Positions 1 through 12,382 of a stretch of 64,000 nucleotides of DNA are shown here, in pieces. This DNA is from Parastagonospora avenae f. sp. tritici 18332-5 (taxonomy: Eukaryota; Ascomycota; Dothideomycetes; Pleosporales; Phaeosphaeriaceae): positions 1 to 64,000 of the forward strand of contig JAFJTR010000077.1 in assembly GCA_022559985.1 (NCBI GenBank), in the 5' to 3' direction. The notes under the pieces were generated by a model. It saw nothing but the letters and a program-made list of their open reading frames with translations. It searched no databases and had not been told where the DNA came from. The position numbers and the translations under genes were made by a program. Position 1 is the stretch's first letter. Each line of letters begins with the position of its first letter.

Positions 1-3000
1 TATTGTACGTGTTGTTATAGCCTCATCTTTGTGATCTCAGAAATGGTGTTCCGCGCGCATCACGCGGAGTCGCGCATCACGCGCACGGGCATGTTAAGCG
101 AGTCAGCTTGGTGTTCGGCAGAAGATCCGAGGACTACTTATTGGTGGAAGATAGAAATTTCTACCTGGGTTTTATCGGGTTTCGGGATTGCATTGGAGTG
201 GTGAGATGCGGCATGTGAAATTTTGTACGACTAGGTGTGGGAATGATGGGATTGTTGGGTGGTGGCGAAGATGAGTCTAGGGATGGATATGGGTATTAGC
301 TGGCGCTTGCACGTGTCAGAATAGTTGCCGGTACGGCGGGGTGTTAAGACATGGTAATGGTCTATAACGTATTTGATACAGTTTGATGTTCATGTTCATA
401 CAATCGACATCAGTCGTTTTGAGCGGCTGTCAACGTACCAGAAAAGTCAACAATCTGAGGCAATCGCTCAACCATTCCATCTTGAATCGGGTCGATGACG
501 ACCACACGGCAAGGGTTACACAAGATGTGAGACTGTCTGGGGTGTGAACCTCTCCGTGGCCGCGGACATCAGCATAGCATCTATGTATAACAGTCTGACG
601 CGGATAGCCAACGAATTGCGCGTAAACCCGCACAGAAGAGTTCAAGTTTGGTGACTATTACACGCCGCATGCGCCACGTCTGCGCCGCATTTTGCGCGTA
701 GATCCGGCAAGGCGCATTGCTCTTGCTGTCAGCAGTGATCGCGGAGGAAATTCCCTTGCCAAGTGAAGCATGAATGGGGTAGTCTTGCCCGATAATTTCG
801 AACTTGCTACGGTGTGCTGAGACAAAGTCGCTTGACCATGTTGTACTTGCATACGAGACAACGAAGCCACATGGCTTAGGCACGGAGGGTTCCATGAAGA
901 TATCCCTTGTTAAATAGTACTTTCACATGAGTTCCTCCGTTGTCGGGCTATGCTCTTGAAACTGGGCTCTCGACGGTCGTCAAATGTGTTGAATGAGATA
1001 GCCGTTAATCGCGCAATGACTGTACGCCTTGCATATACCATGTCTGCTAACTCGTATGGTCATAGAGTTGATCGGTGTCCAAGATAGATCAGAATGCGAC
1101 CTGAGCCTTAAAGTACCGGTACATCCAACCCAGCATCTTCCCGATTTGTGGAGTTTGTCTCCTCAGCAGCGTGGGATGTTGAAGGACAGCTCATGGCGAT
1201 CGCAACCAAAAGTCCTTGCTCATTCGTGCTCGCGAGATTGTTGAGGAGGCAAACGGTCAAAGTCGGGAGCATTCTCAACGAAGTGAGGTTGAGCTGGATA
1301 TGCTTGGCATCCCACACTGACTGCTCGTCTAGGAAGGCATGCGTGCGACTGAGCAGGAATATCCCACGCAAATCGCCCCAAACGCAATCGAATGAGGCTC
1401 TTCCCCTAGTAACGTTGCAGGGCAGCACGACCTGACAACAACTGCCGCAGTCGGAACGGTAAACTTTCATTTCCCGACCTTGTGTAAATCGTGCGTCCAA
1501 CAACCCCCACGAAACTTCCTAGATCGGCAAACCATTGTTCGAATGTTCTTGCCACTTCTGCATGCGTGTTTCTCGATTTGTGCTGGTTGTGGAGCGAACG
1601 GAAATGAACGGTAGATGATCGAGAGAGCGGTCATGTCCGTCGTGCAAAGGTAACCGGATACACGTCAGTACAGGCCGAGCTTCTATACTTGTAGAAGCCT
1701 CTGTCGGCTAAGCAATTCTGTTTCTCAAAGCTTATAAATGCAACTGTCAGCCTCCATGTTTAGTCGTATGATCATGACAGCTCCTGACAATCGCCTTGAC
1801 CGAGGGCATGCGATGCATTGTCATACTTGTGTTACCATGTGTGCATGCGATATCCATAATTGTACCTCGCTCTCGCGTCAAGAAGAGGGTCTGGCCTAGC
1901 CTGGACAAAGTGCATAGCCCCTCTTCTGCAGACTCTTCGTCTCACCACAGGGATGTAGATGCATCCGCTCTATTTCCGTGGTGGCTCAACCGTTGACCTC
2001 GAATTTGTGCAGGATCCACCTGTGACACATTTTATCCCGCGAACGAAAATTCAAAGTTGGCCAACTATATTGACCCGCAATGCACTTCGTGATTGTGGAA
2101 ATGGCGGAGCCAACCTGCTGGAGCCAACACATTTCTTCTTGAAGATGCGAGATGGCAATATGCAAGGCTTCCGCACGAAGGCAAAGACGGCACATGTTGA
2201 AAATCTATAGGCGCGTTGAGCGAGGTGAGCGGATGACCCTGGATTTGTCTTGGGCAGCATCTGTGGCTGACGTCTGACATATTGCTTGCATATCCAGGGC
2301 TTCAACGCATAGAAATAGCCATGCTGGATGACAAGACAATCGCGAGAACGACCGGGCATCATGCATGCCAGAGGATCAGATGGTCGAACGTAGTAAGAAG
2401 GCGGGGGAGCGCCACCCTCGGAACATGCGGATTGTGGGGTAATAGCTCGTGTGTTGGCGTCCCTGCTCGGCTCATATTCGGCGTTCGCTTGCGCGAGGCT
2501 ACATGTTGAACGGGTGTTGAGAAGCGCGTGTTGCCAATGCCTTGTATAGCAAATGCAGTCATGGGCTCACGTATGGCATTGCGTGACCCTAGTATGTGCT
2601 GCTGTGACGCTTTCTGGCACCATTTCTGCGCTCCCTGTGCATGCCATTGATGGATTCGATTCGCTGGAATAACGATGAGTCGCTTTCCGGATTGCCCACA
2701 CTGGACATGTGAGCCCTAGATCAAAGGAAGAAACTTCCCGTTGTGTGGTCAGGGTCTGGCCAGTGTTACCTTTGTTTAGCACTTGTTAGCACGAGACTTG
2801 CCACAACCGACGATCTATGGCGTGGGGGAACCAACACCGAGATCCACCGATAATCAGGTACAGCACAACGAGCGAGGCTGGCTCAAATATTTCCTCTCCG
2901 ATTGAGCTGATCCTGCGTCCTGGGAGGGAAAAGCAAACGCGCAATCGCTACTGCGGATTTTCGGTTTGTCCGTGAACGCCGAGGGGGCTCAGCAACACGC

Positions 3001-4362
3001 AGTCCACCCTGCAGATGCGCATTCTGTATTATTGACCTGCACACCTGCTGCTTTGGCGTTGGGCTCCGTCTGAGTAAACCTCGGCTACCCCGTAGCAGTC
3101 ATGCGGAGCATGTATCGGAAAGTGCATGGATGCTATCGAGGGAGATAGTGATGTGGCCGCTAGTATGAGCTGCGATTCATGTTGCCGTGTCTGCAGTGAG
3201 GAAGATGCTGGAGGCGTGAAGTTGGACGAGCCTCGACACCGGATCCTACGCTTTGGCCAAATGGTGCCACCGAGAGCAGCAAGGCGTGGGGGAAGGAATT
3301 CATACCACGACAAGCGATCGGCGTCGTCATCCTTGGTCGTTGTGTAATCATGAGCCAGCCGCTCCGAAACCTTCTGGGTCGAGACGTCGTCACATCAAAA
3401 TGATGCTGCGTGGTCTTGTGACAACCGTCCGAGCTGCGGCTCGACAACTGCATCTGCCACGTCTTGCATTCTTGCATTACCGCTTCATACAGCCTCGTTT
3501 CGTTACCCTCTGCATTGCCTACTGCATGTCCCGCGTGGTCACCGAGAGGTGATGGCAGCGCTGACTGGGACCACGATGAGAAATCGAGAAGCCGGGGTTG
3601 TCGACGGAAATCAGATGATGCGAAGAGGCGTGCGCTGAGCCCCCTCAATTCACGCCGGCTCGCACGCTTGCCCCCACCCCCACACTAAGATCCCTGAACG
3701 GTACCCATCAACGCTCATACGAGGCCCATCAACCCTTCGTATGGTTCTGTCTATGGACATGATCGCCCTATCAGCGTCCAGACCGCGCTTCCAGCGATCG
3801 TCACAAGGCGTCGCCCCCTTGCTGTGCACCTCCGGCCAAGATCCGGTATGGTACCCACAGCTTCTTAGCCCCTGCCAGCGCTCGCTGCAACGTGAGCGAA
3901 AAAAGCAAACCCCGTTTCAATCAGCAATGCAAGCTTCGCTAATTGGCCGTGTCCTTGCCAGCTCGCCGTCCGCAAACAGCTGTGCCTGGCATCGGCTGCG
4001 TGCTCGCACGCTGCGGGAGTCACCGCCCCTTTGGTCGTCACCAAGAAGCCTGTGCATCCCTCCCGGGTGCAGTTGCGCGCACCTTGTTCTGCCTGCCATC
4101 CCTAGTATCTTCTGACGGAAGCCGTCAGCTGGACCCCCACACCTGAATGGCGTCGTTCACCGTACCAGCGTGCGCCCGGCGTTTGAAATATTTAAGTACC
4201 AGTACACGCCACGGTTGGAGACCAGACATCCACTATTGACGTATCCGTTCCATTCGTCGTTTGGCGTTCCGCTTTATTCTTTGTCAAAAGTCTCCGCTTC
4301 GGTCTGCAAGTGCCATTAGTATAAAAGTCTATTTGACTGCCACTCAAAAGTTCCTTCCCATC
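1..4362. other. Gene-poor stretch
   Basis: I see no supportable gene here. Open frames on both strands are short (162 codons at most), overlap one another and resemble no family I know. The last few hundred bases are presumably the promoter and leader of the aldolase gene that follows. There is no clear transposon terminal repeat or tRNA. Confidence 0.5.
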
Positions 4363-5445
4363 ATGTCACCACACCACGACGCACCTTCTCCAGCAAATAG
4401 CTTCACTACTTCCGGTTTTCATCAAGCTGTCCAGTCCATCTACACAATGAACCACTACAACGATTTCGAGACCAGCTCGATGGAGTCTGCAGATGTTGGT
4501 ATCCGCCGCACGCTGGTTCCTGGAATCTATGTCCCAACCGTGGCGTTTTTCGATCCTGCAACAGACAACGTCGACGTGGAGACCGTTGCCAACCATGCCG
4601 TTCGTCTGGCCAAGGCCGGCGTTGCAGGCATCACCACCCAAGGATCCAACGGCGAAGCTGTCCATCTGTCCCACAAGGAGCGTGATCTAATCACCAAGAC
4701 GACCCGCAAGGCATTGGATGACGCTGGTTTCGGATACATGCCTGTCATTGTCGGCTGTGGAGCTCAGTCGACTCGGGAATCCATCGAGTTTTGCGAAGAA
4801 GCGGCCTCCGCTGGCGGAGACTATGCTTTGGTGTTGCCGCCTGGTTACTACCAAGGACTTTTCTCCCAAGAGACAGTGAAGGAATTCTTCCGCGATGTTG
4901 CAACTGCTTCACCCATCCCCATCCTCATCTACAACTACCCCGGTGCCGTTTCAGGACTCGATCTCAACTCAGATACCATCATTGAGTTGGCACAGCATCC
5001 CAACATCGTCGGCTGCAAGCTTACCTGTGGAAACACTGGTAAGCTCAACCGCGTTGCCTCGGCCACTCGTGCCGCCACATTATCGGATCCCGGATCGGGC
5101 TTCATGTGCATGGGAGGATCCGTAGACTTCACTCTCCAGACTCTTGTCGGAGGTGGCTCTGGCATCATTGGTGGCATGGCCAACATCGCACCAAAATGCT
5201 GCGTCAAGCTCATTGAGCTCTTTGAGGCAGGGAAGCTCGCAGAAGCTCGCAAACTGCAAGCAGTCATTGCTCGTGGCGACTGGGCGGCCATCCAAGGAGG
5301 CATCATCGGCACCAAGGCCGGCCTCATGTCACACTTCGGCTACGGAGGTTATGCCCGTAAGCCGCTTCCCAGGCCTTCGAAGGATGAGACCCACAGGTGG
5401 CGCGAGGCTTTTGACGAATTAGTCAAGATGGAGAACTCGTTGTGA
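4363..5445 (+). CDS. DapA-family aldolase (dihydrodipicolinate synthase-like)
   Basis: A 360-residue intronless protein of the DHDPS/N-acetylneuraminate lyase TIM-barrel family, which forms a Schiff base with a 2-oxo acid such as pyruvate and catalyses aldol addition or cleavage. Visible signatures are GSNGEAVHLSHKER (the family GTTGE loop), YNYPG with the expected catalytic Tyr at about residue 190, and GCK with the Schiff-base Lys at about 219; a spacing of 29 is normal for the family. The open frame begins upstream at a TTG (4261), but the first ATG is at 4363; a second ATG at 4447 would remove 28 residues. The roughly 50 residues before the barrel are Ser/Asn-rich and not obviously a targeting signal. 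Fungi make lysine through alpha-aminoadipate, so true DHDPS activity is unlikely. Sugar-acid (2-keto-3-deoxy) or 4-hydroxy-2-oxoglutarate aldolase roles are more likely; the substrate cannot be told from sequence alone. Confidence 0.9.
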   Translation: MSPHHDAPSPANSFTTSGFHQAVQSIYTMNHYNDFETSSMESADVGIRRTLVPGIYVPTVAFFDPATDNVDVETVANHAVRLAKAGVAGITTQGSNGEAVHLSHKERDLITKTTRKALDDAGFGYMPVIVGCGAQSTRESIEFCEEAASAGGDYALVLPPGYYQGLFSQETVKEFFRDVATASPIPILIYNYPGAVSGLDLNSDTIIELAQHPNIVGCKLTCGNTGKLNRVASATRAATLSDPGSGFMCMGGSVDFTLQTLVGGGSGIIGGMANIAPKCCVKLIELFEAGKLAEARKLQAVIARGDWAAIQGGIIGTKAGLMSHFGYGGYARKPLPRPSKDETHRWREAFDELVKMENSL

Positions 5446-7551
5446 TCGAAAACTCCCAGTACAGGCATAGGTTCCTGAAGACGCCTACACGTATCAATTG
5501 TTAGGCCTTGTTTCCACGTCAGCCGCTGGATTTTCCTAGTCGATGCGATTTTAGCCTTCCCTTCGGCGTTGAGCGCTCGTGCATACCTTTAGTGGCGTTC
5601 TTGTGGAGTAGCGGTAGCTCAGTTTGATAACAGAGTGTACGTTCAGAGGCATTGCGAGTCAATTGCTGTTTCAAAAAGTAATCATGTCTGCCGGACTTGT
5701 TCGTCCTAGGATGACTTTGGTGGTGAATAAGTTATCGTATCGCAGGGACCGGAACGAATGGGTGGCTGTTTGCTTTAGCTTTAGTCTTGATCAATCGCAT
5801 CTCCGTCATCATCTGCACGGCTCTAGTACACTTAAAATTCTTGCTGATGACGATTATCAGTGAAGCCGTATTGTCGAGAAGTATCTGAAGCTCGCCCACA
5901 CTAGTCAGGTGGATACTCCGAGAAGCTCGTTATGCCTTTGTGGCTGCTCACCTACAGCTGCAACTAATGCACGACGCCATCCATGGAAAAGGTCGCTTGC
6001 GGGATCGAATCCCAGCCAATGTCGATCCTGAAGGTGTGATGATGACTGCATTACCAATGCTTGTAACGCCACCTTCCGGATCACTGTCCCCAACCATACG
6101 ATGCCGTGTCTGCTGATGTCCCTCTGTCCCAGTTCTCGGCACGGACCGCTTATTTGGACCGGTGAGTACCACTGAGCGGTACTCAGTCGTGCCTGCTTGT
6201 GATAACAAAATGAAACACAGAAGTCGTACACCGCTACAGGGCTATGGCTGAAGCTCAATTGACAGCCCGTAGTGGGCTGCCACGTTATCTTCAGCCCGAA
6301 AGGAATAGCTTCCTGGAACAATTGGCATGTCTACCACAGAGTTTGTTAGAGCCTTTGGAGGTTCTTGTTTTTCCCGGTGACGAGGTCATAGCTGCATGGG
6401 GTGTCCGCATGTGAGCATGCAGCCATCAGATTTTTGAGGCACGGTCTGGACTTGACAACCTGATGCTGTAATTTGGACCTTTTTTTTAGAAGGAACAGTG
6501 CTTACCCCATAACTGAAATACACATCGACTCAGTGCACCTCTGTTGGCATGCGTCCAAAAGAGGTGCTGGTATCGGTAAGGCTATTAGTAATTGCATACA
6601 CTTGTCGTCAATCTGTTTGTAACCGAGGCTGCTATCGCTGTCTGCGGAACACAGAATGAGTTTTTGAGGCGTGAAGTGAGACGGAGTCCGAGGTTGAGGC
6701 AAGAGCGTGGAGGAACGTCCCTGTCCACATTTGGACTAGTCTGGTTCTCGTGGTTTCCTTGGACGACATATGACGTTTGATCAGTCAGAAACATCACTAT
6801 TTGACTATCGTAACGTCTATCTTTAGCTATGTTTGCAATGCTTCTTGTCAGCTACGACGACAATCGACCAGATGACAACTGTAGCCAGTGTCTGCGGAGG
6901 TCGGCACCCACCACACCATGCAACCAAAAACGCACAAATGATCGATGAACATCTTTCAACGTGCGCAGGACAGTATTCACCATTATCCAGCCTGAACGCT
7001 AGCATGAGCGATGACCAGACACGAAGTTTCGCTCGCAGTTGACAACCTGCAGCGAGTATCATGCCTAGAGAAGGGACGTAAAGCCACCTGCATTGCATAG
7101 TGCAAGCAAGGCATCGAAGTCGCTCTCGAATGATAACATGATGCCTATGTAACAACAGCTTAGTTCCCTTAAAATCTCCTTCGCAGATTTGACTTGATAC
7201 AACCTTCCAAGGCAGTCCTATCGAACTTCAGTACCCGTAGCAAGGCTCCTTCATAAGCGCCACGTTTGGAAATCGTTCCGAAAGCGGCCCTAAAAATGAA
7301 GGGTCTCAACTCAATTGGAGTAGCAGATTCGGTCGGCTTTGAGCTCATTTTGCAGTCTATCGCAGCCTGCATGTTAAGCCGAGCATGGCCTCTATGTGCC
7401 CACATATGCGGCATCGAACTGTCATGCGAAAGTCGCAAGTGAGTAAGTAACCTCGCGGAGCTGTCTTCGTTCTACGCATAAATCACGCAGATCAGATATT
7501 TGACTTGTAAACAATCGATTACTTCTTTTATCAATCATCTTCCATCTCACC
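5446..7551. other. Intergenic, convergent 3' ends
   Basis: This lies between the 3' end of the aldolase gene (+) and the 3' end of the secreted protein gene (-). The open frames here (138 codons at most) resemble nothing I know. An A-box-like sequence near 5615 and a B-box-like sequence near 6003 do not make a tRNA (see rejected items). Confidence 0.5.
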
Positions 7552-9200
7552 TTACGGCCTCACCGGCCCGCCCTTACTCTTCCCCCCAAAGCCCGGCCCC
7601 TTACCCGCCCCCCTTCCCTTCGCCAACTTTACAGTAAACGCGCCGCGCTCAATCGTATTCACCAGAATGAACCCCGACGGGAACAAAAAGTGGCTCCAGG
7701 TGCCGACAAACTGCACCACACCACCCACCGCATCGTCCTCGGGGTAAATGTCAAAGAAGCCTTCGACCGTAACCTTCGCGCCCGAGGGGTCCTTGGCAAT
7801 CGAGCGCACGTCGTGCACCCAGATACCTGCGCCGTAATTGGATTGGTAAGCGAGTCCATCAACGATATACAGATTATGGTCAATTCCCTTCGAATCTGTG
7901 GCGTTGAAGTTACCGGTGTACTTGGGTGCGCGCAGGTCCGTCAGGTCGACGATGTGGGTAACCGGGTAACCCGAAGCAGCGGGGCCGTTTCCTTCCTGCT
8001 CGTCGAGTTCGTCGTTGAGGAGCACGTATTGGTGCCAGTTGCGCTCGGTCCACCAGCCTTGGTGGCAGTATGTGGCGCCGGGGTAGGAGAGGCGCGAGAG
8101 GACCTCGGAGGCCGGGTTGCCGTCTTTCTTGGTCGAGTCGTAGACGGTGAGCGTGTCTTCGTTGTAGCCGATGCAGATGTTGCGGCCGCGGAAACGGCGG
8201 TCCGGACCGTTGTAGGTTACACATTGCGCGTCGTGGACGTAGCCGTCTTGGCTGGCGCAGCCGGGGGAGGTGGGCTTAGTGGGGTCCGCGAGGTCGATGT
8301 ATTGGAGGCCGGCGGCGCAGGTTTGGTTGCGCGGCTGCGCGCCGACGGCGAGGATGTATTCGTTGTCCCAGTCGACAACGACGTTGTGGGTACGTCCGAT
8401 GGGGAGCTGGTCCCAGAGACCAACGAGATCCTTCTTGGGGTCGAATGTGACCGGGCTCTTGGGGTCAACATCGAGGAGCTTCTTCATGTCGAAGACTGAA
8501 CTATGTTAGTATTGTTTTGCAATCCGAAGACTCGAGTTCCGACTTACTCTGAACGTTGTGGCCAACGGCTTCACTGCCGATGATGACATAGTCGTTCAGC
8601 ACACGGATCTCGCGCCACCTTGAGCCCTCGCTCTGTGCTGGGAGACGACCCAAGTATTGAAGTTTACCGTTCTTGAGAACCTCAACGAACGCAGCACCGC
8701 TGACTGAAGATGGAAATTAGTATTCGTCTGGATTAAAGTTGTAGAATCGACAAAAACATACACTGGCCGACGATGCCAAACTCCCGACCGTTCTTAGCAG
8801 TCCAGCCCCAGCTCGAAGAACCACGACCCTCAGGACCACCCATATCAGCGTGGTTCATGAAGTCGTACAAGTCCATCTATATCGCATTAGCAGCCTGCCC
8901 GAACCATCAAAGCCAGGGAATACCCACGTTGTTGCATCGGAAAGTCTCCGAGCTGTTTCCAGCCTGAACAACCGCAACACCATCCTTGCACTCGACACGA
9001 TCCTTCTTAGGCCCAGGCTTCGCATGCCACGAAGCCCACTGCCTAGAATCCTGCCTGCCCTCGGCCGCATCAACATCCCACTGCTCAGTCTTGAGCTTCA
9101 TCAACTTCTGATGCACCGCGCCGGACGCATACTCCGACTTGGAGAAGGACGCAGCATTCGCCGCAAGAGGCAGGGCCAGCGTAGCGAGGGAAAACTTCAT
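7552..9200 (-). CDS. Secreted choice-of-anchor-B-type protein
   Basis: Four exons: 9200-8928, 8876-8762, 8703-8548 and 8495-7552; introns of 51, 58 and 52 nt, all GT-AG, give 495 residues with phases that join without error. The start encodes a clear signal peptide (MKFSLATLALPLAANA), so the product is secreted or in the endomembrane system. The body has the pattern of choice-of-anchor B proteins (LVIVD-like beta-propeller repeats): FGIVGQFSGAAFVEVL, WREIRVLNDYVIIGSEA, GHNVQIFDM, RTHNVVVDWDNEYILAVG, YVHDAQCVTYNGPD and HNLYIVDGLAYQSNYGAGIWVHDV. These repeat a 'he knows it / it is visible / in context of a person or place' layout typical of the family. The final 20 residues are Gly/Lys-rich and low in complexity. 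The molecular function of the family is not settled. An antisense frame at 7690-8499 is a codon-usage shadow. Confidence 0.88.
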
Positions 9201-10327
9201 CTTGGCGGCTGGACAGTGGAGCAGTTGCAGGTGAGCGGGTTTGAGCAGGTTACGTTGGCAGCGTGCATATTTATACAAGCATCTGCGTCGCCCCTCTTTC
9301 TCTCCATGTTCAATTCGCCTCTACTGGCACGCAACGTCTTCGAAGCTCCTGGCCGAACGTTCTTGGAAATTATCTACTCGGGCTGGGCACTCGAGTACTG
9401 CATTGGCAGCCTTGCTGTATTAGGCAGCTCGGTATAGAAGCACTACTACCGTTTTAGGAAGCTCTATCACTCCAGGACCACAAATTCCGCACTGCCACAC
9501 GGACGTCCCTGTGCGCTTCCCTGTCTTGCGCGCGCATCGCAGTATCCGTCGTTTAGGACGCCGGAGCACGAGTGTTGCTTGGCAGATTGCGTTGCGGAGC
9601 AGCGGCAAGCTTGGCACAGATAGCTCTCACTGACTTGACACTGCTGGGAAGGTCGGCGTATACCAAGACTTTTCTCGGTGCTGGGCATGCAGAATGAAGA
9701 TACCGACAGCCAGGAATGGCGAGCAATCTACCAAATCCAGTGCGACGATGACGCTCTTTAATTTTGGGCCGGCGACACAGTTTGATCATGCCGTTCCTTG
9801 TGCGAGCGCGTGCAGGAGGGCTCATGTTGTGATTGCATACGACGGCAAGCAGTCGTTTCAAGCAATGGAAGTCGAATTAAGTGTAGTAAGCATAATGAGA
9901 CGATGTGTAAAGAAATGCAGGAACATCCATGGACTTTGACAGCGGAAGGCGGCAGCAGATCTTACCGAAATGAAGCTAGACTGGTCAGCGTGAGCATTTC
10001 AATTACTTGGTGAGGCGTATATCGAAAGCGTACGCGGACTATTTCATCATATTGGAAACGCATTCGCTATTTTCTTTCGCCAGACCAATGAAGTAAGAAT
10101 TCTCATTCTAGCTTTGATTTCATGATATCTTACTTCTCTAGTACAGTCTACAAATTGGTTATCCCTAAAGAAGTATATGATAAGAATGAAAAACAATGAA
10201 ACGCCGCATGTACTGTAAAGCGCTAAAAGATGCAACAAATGATCAATTGCATGTCGCAGCCGTACCAGGCTGTTAAATGATATCAGAATGAACGCCAGTC
10301 GATGTTGAAATATGATGTAGAAAGTTT
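9201..10327. other. Intergenic
   Basis: This holds the promoter of the secreted protein gene (-) and the 3' flank of the repeat protein gene (-). The stretch at roughly 10040-10320 is AT-richer, as expected of a 3' UTR. I see no gene. Confidence 0.5.
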
Positions 10328-12382
10328 TCAAAGGGCCCAGCTTCCCTTCCGGACAGCAGTTCCACGGCCGCCAAAGGGCATTTCTTCCTCGGCCATATTT
10401 GGATGCTGTCTTGCCCATTCTTGGATATAAGTTCGGAGCGCACGCCAGCGGGAGCATGTCTCTTCTGTTATCTCATTCTCGGTGAGGTTGCCATCCTTGC
10501 CAAGGCGAATGTATCCTCTTGACGCAGCAAGGTGGTCGTCTTGCCGGAGTTCGACGAGTGGAATGCCAGATATCTTGGAGAGTTCAGCATCGAAAGGGCG
10601 GGCCATGGATGGGTATCCAAGCGATAAGTAGTTGTAGACTTGAGTGACGAAGTCGTCTGAGAAGTCGTCGGCAATTGTTTGCTCGACTGCAAGCTTTTCG
10701 TCAATGCTGCTGAAGTCTGTTGTTGATGCGGGAGGCGTCGGCGGTAACAAGCTCGCTGAAGGTGTGGGGAAGGGCGACATGGGATTTGGCTTCTCGTGCA
10801 TTGGTGTCAAAATGCCTGTAGGTCCACGTGGTGACTTGTCACCGGTGCTGACACACATTCCACCCCAAAGACCGTGCGTGCTCGATGCTCGACTGTTTGC
10901 AGTCGACCACAGCGAGGGAGTGGTACTGGTCTGCCTGCCGTTGCCCTGTCCACACCACAGCGACTCTCCTTTCTCTGAAGCGGCCTTAGTCTGCTCTGAG
11001 AGGTAGCACATGGCAGTCTTGACAGCATCGCATCCTTGTGTAGGATCAAAACGCGAAGGTTCTGGGGAGTCACATCTCGGGAATCTGATATCGCTTCCAA
11101 GCATCGGGGGCCGAGCGCTTTTCCGCATGCGAGCCATCTCAGGATTGCCCGCATCTTTTGCAAGTTTCTTAGCTGTAGCAGCATCCAAGAAGCCAGCCGG
11201 ATTGCCAAATGGGTTGTATGCAGGTTTTTTGGGCTGGTCTGCATGTGGTTCCTTTCCTTTCTCTTTCTCCTTCTCGGCCTTTTGGTTCTCCTGATACTTC
11301 TGCATAGCTTCCAATTCCCAATTGATTTCAGTAAATGATCGTCCTCCGTTCCCTAGTGAGTCAAGCTCGTCTGAATCCCGAGTCACGTAGTGCGCAATCG
11401 GCTCATGATAATCGTCGTTCGGAAAGGCGGCCATGGCTTGCTCTCGCAATTGCTTCTCTGCAGTCTTAGCAGCCAGTTCCAATAAATATCCAGCTGATGC
11501 GTCGTCGACACTCTCTCTTCTCCGAGTGACCTCCTTGTACATGAAAGAGTGATCGTGTTTGAGGGGTGACGTCGAAGGTGACGACGGCGTTGAGGCTTCA
11601 GACTCAGACGACTCGATGGGATCTAGATCGGGAATGCGGAAAGAATGTTGGGACGAGCTAAAGTAGGACCGCCGCCGTGCTAGTGGACAAGATGCGTATC
11701 CCTTCTGAACCTCAAGAAACAAGGGATTCTGGGTCACATCAATAGACGGTGAGTTTACTGGTGCACTCGGTGATATCCCCAGGATTCTCGCTCTGCGACG
11801 ACTTATGGTATCAGGGGTGGCGTCAGTCTTATCTGCAGGATATAAAGCTGGGGCGTTGTCGGATGCTTTGCGATGTCGCTGGGCAGTCTCAATGAGCTGT
11901 GGTGAGAACTTCCCCGGGGCGCGCTTCAATATAGGTTTGGGCTTGCGATTGCTCGACGATGTGGTTCCCAACGGTTCTGGTTTGAAACTTCTTGGAGATG
12001 GTTGCTGGCCCCATTCCTCAGCGAACCTCTGGCGGCTAGGACTCAGCGGACTCTTGACAACGATCTCTGGAGGGCCAGACGCGGTGTGAGCATTCGTCCT
12101 CTGGCTGGTCTCGACGGGCTCAGGTGCGAACCTGCGGTTGTTTCTTTGTGTTGTCTCGACTGGTTCAGGCGCGAACTTGCGATTCGTCTTCACGGTCGTC
12201 TCCACCGGCTCGGGAGCGAACTTGCGATTAGACTTGGTGGTAGTCTCCACTGGTTCCGGTGCAAATCTGCGGACTAGTTTTGGCCTCTCATTTTGATCCT
12301 CTACATGTCTGTCTTTCGAAGACGATGTGGACGTTTCTATAGGCTCCACCTTGAAACGTCTCGGAGGTCCTGTCGGTGCCAT
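10328..12382 (-). CDS. Unrecognised protein with FAPEPVET repeats
   Basis: A 684-residue intronless frame from a clear ATG. Residues 1 to about 165 are built on a repeated short motif of the form (R/K)(R/K)F(A/K)PEPxET(T/S), spaced about 15 residues apart: KVEPIET, four copies of FAPEPVET, then more degenerate FKPEPLGT and FSPQLIET. The middle is Ser/Pro-rich and looks disordered, with acidic-Ser patches and a Lys/Glu-rich segment (EKEKEKGKE). The last 110 residues look folded (VYNYLSLGYPSMARPFDAEL, TCSRWRALRTYIQEWARQ) and are probably the conserved part. The repeats suggest a short linear docking or phosphorylation motif displayed many times. I recognise no named domain; a scaffold or cytoskeletal/signalling adaptor is only a guess. 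Confidence 0.8.
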   Translation of the reverse strand: MAPTGPPRRFKVEPIETSTSSSKDRHVEDQNERPKLVRRFAPEPVETTTKSNRKFAPEPVETTVKTNRKFAPEPVETTQRNNRRFAPEPVETSQRTNAHTASGPPEIVVKSPLSPSRQRFAEEWGQQPSPRSFKPEPLGTTSSSNRKPKPILKRAPGKFSPQLIETAQRHRKASDNAPALYPADKTDATPDTISRRRARILGISPSAPVNSPSIDVTQNPLFLEVQKGYASCPLARRRSYFSSSQHSFRIPDLDPIESSESEASTPSSPSTSPLKHDHSFMYKEVTRRRESVDDASAGYLLELAAKTAEKQLREQAMAAFPNDDYHEPIAHYVTRDSDELDSLGNGGRSFTEINWELEAMQKYQENQKAEKEKEKGKEPHADQPKKPAYNPFGNPAGFLDAATAKKLAKDAGNPEMARMRKSARPPMLGSDIRFPRCDSPEPSRFDPTQGCDAVKTAMCYLSEQTKAASEKGESLWCGQGNGRQTSTTPSLWSTANSRASSTHGLWGGMCVSTGDKSPRGPTGILTPMHEKPNPMSPFPTPSASLLPPTPPASTTDFSSIDEKLAVEQTIADDFSDDFVTQVYNYLSLGYPSMARPFDAELSKISGIPLVELRQDDHLAASRGYIRLGKDGNLTENEITEETCSRWRALRTYIQEWARQHPNMAEEEMPFGGRGTAVRKGSWAL

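Noticed and set aside
3160..4115. Frames of 99-162 codons.
   Set aside because: They overlap on both strands and lack motifs, signal peptides and consistent splice signals.
5605..5680. A tRNA-like stretch (GCGGTAGCTCAGTTTG, an A-box-like sequence with a D-stem-like GCTC/GAGT).
   Set aside because: There is no B box, no matching acceptor 3' strand and no T arm; at best a relic.
5995..6025. B-box-like GGATCGAATCCC.
   Set aside because: No A box or acceptor stem at the right distance on either strand.
7690..8499. A 269-codon plus-strand frame.
   Set aside because: It lies exactly opposite the secreted protein exon and its composition (Val/Asp/Gly-rich) is what the codon bias of that exon produces on the other strand.
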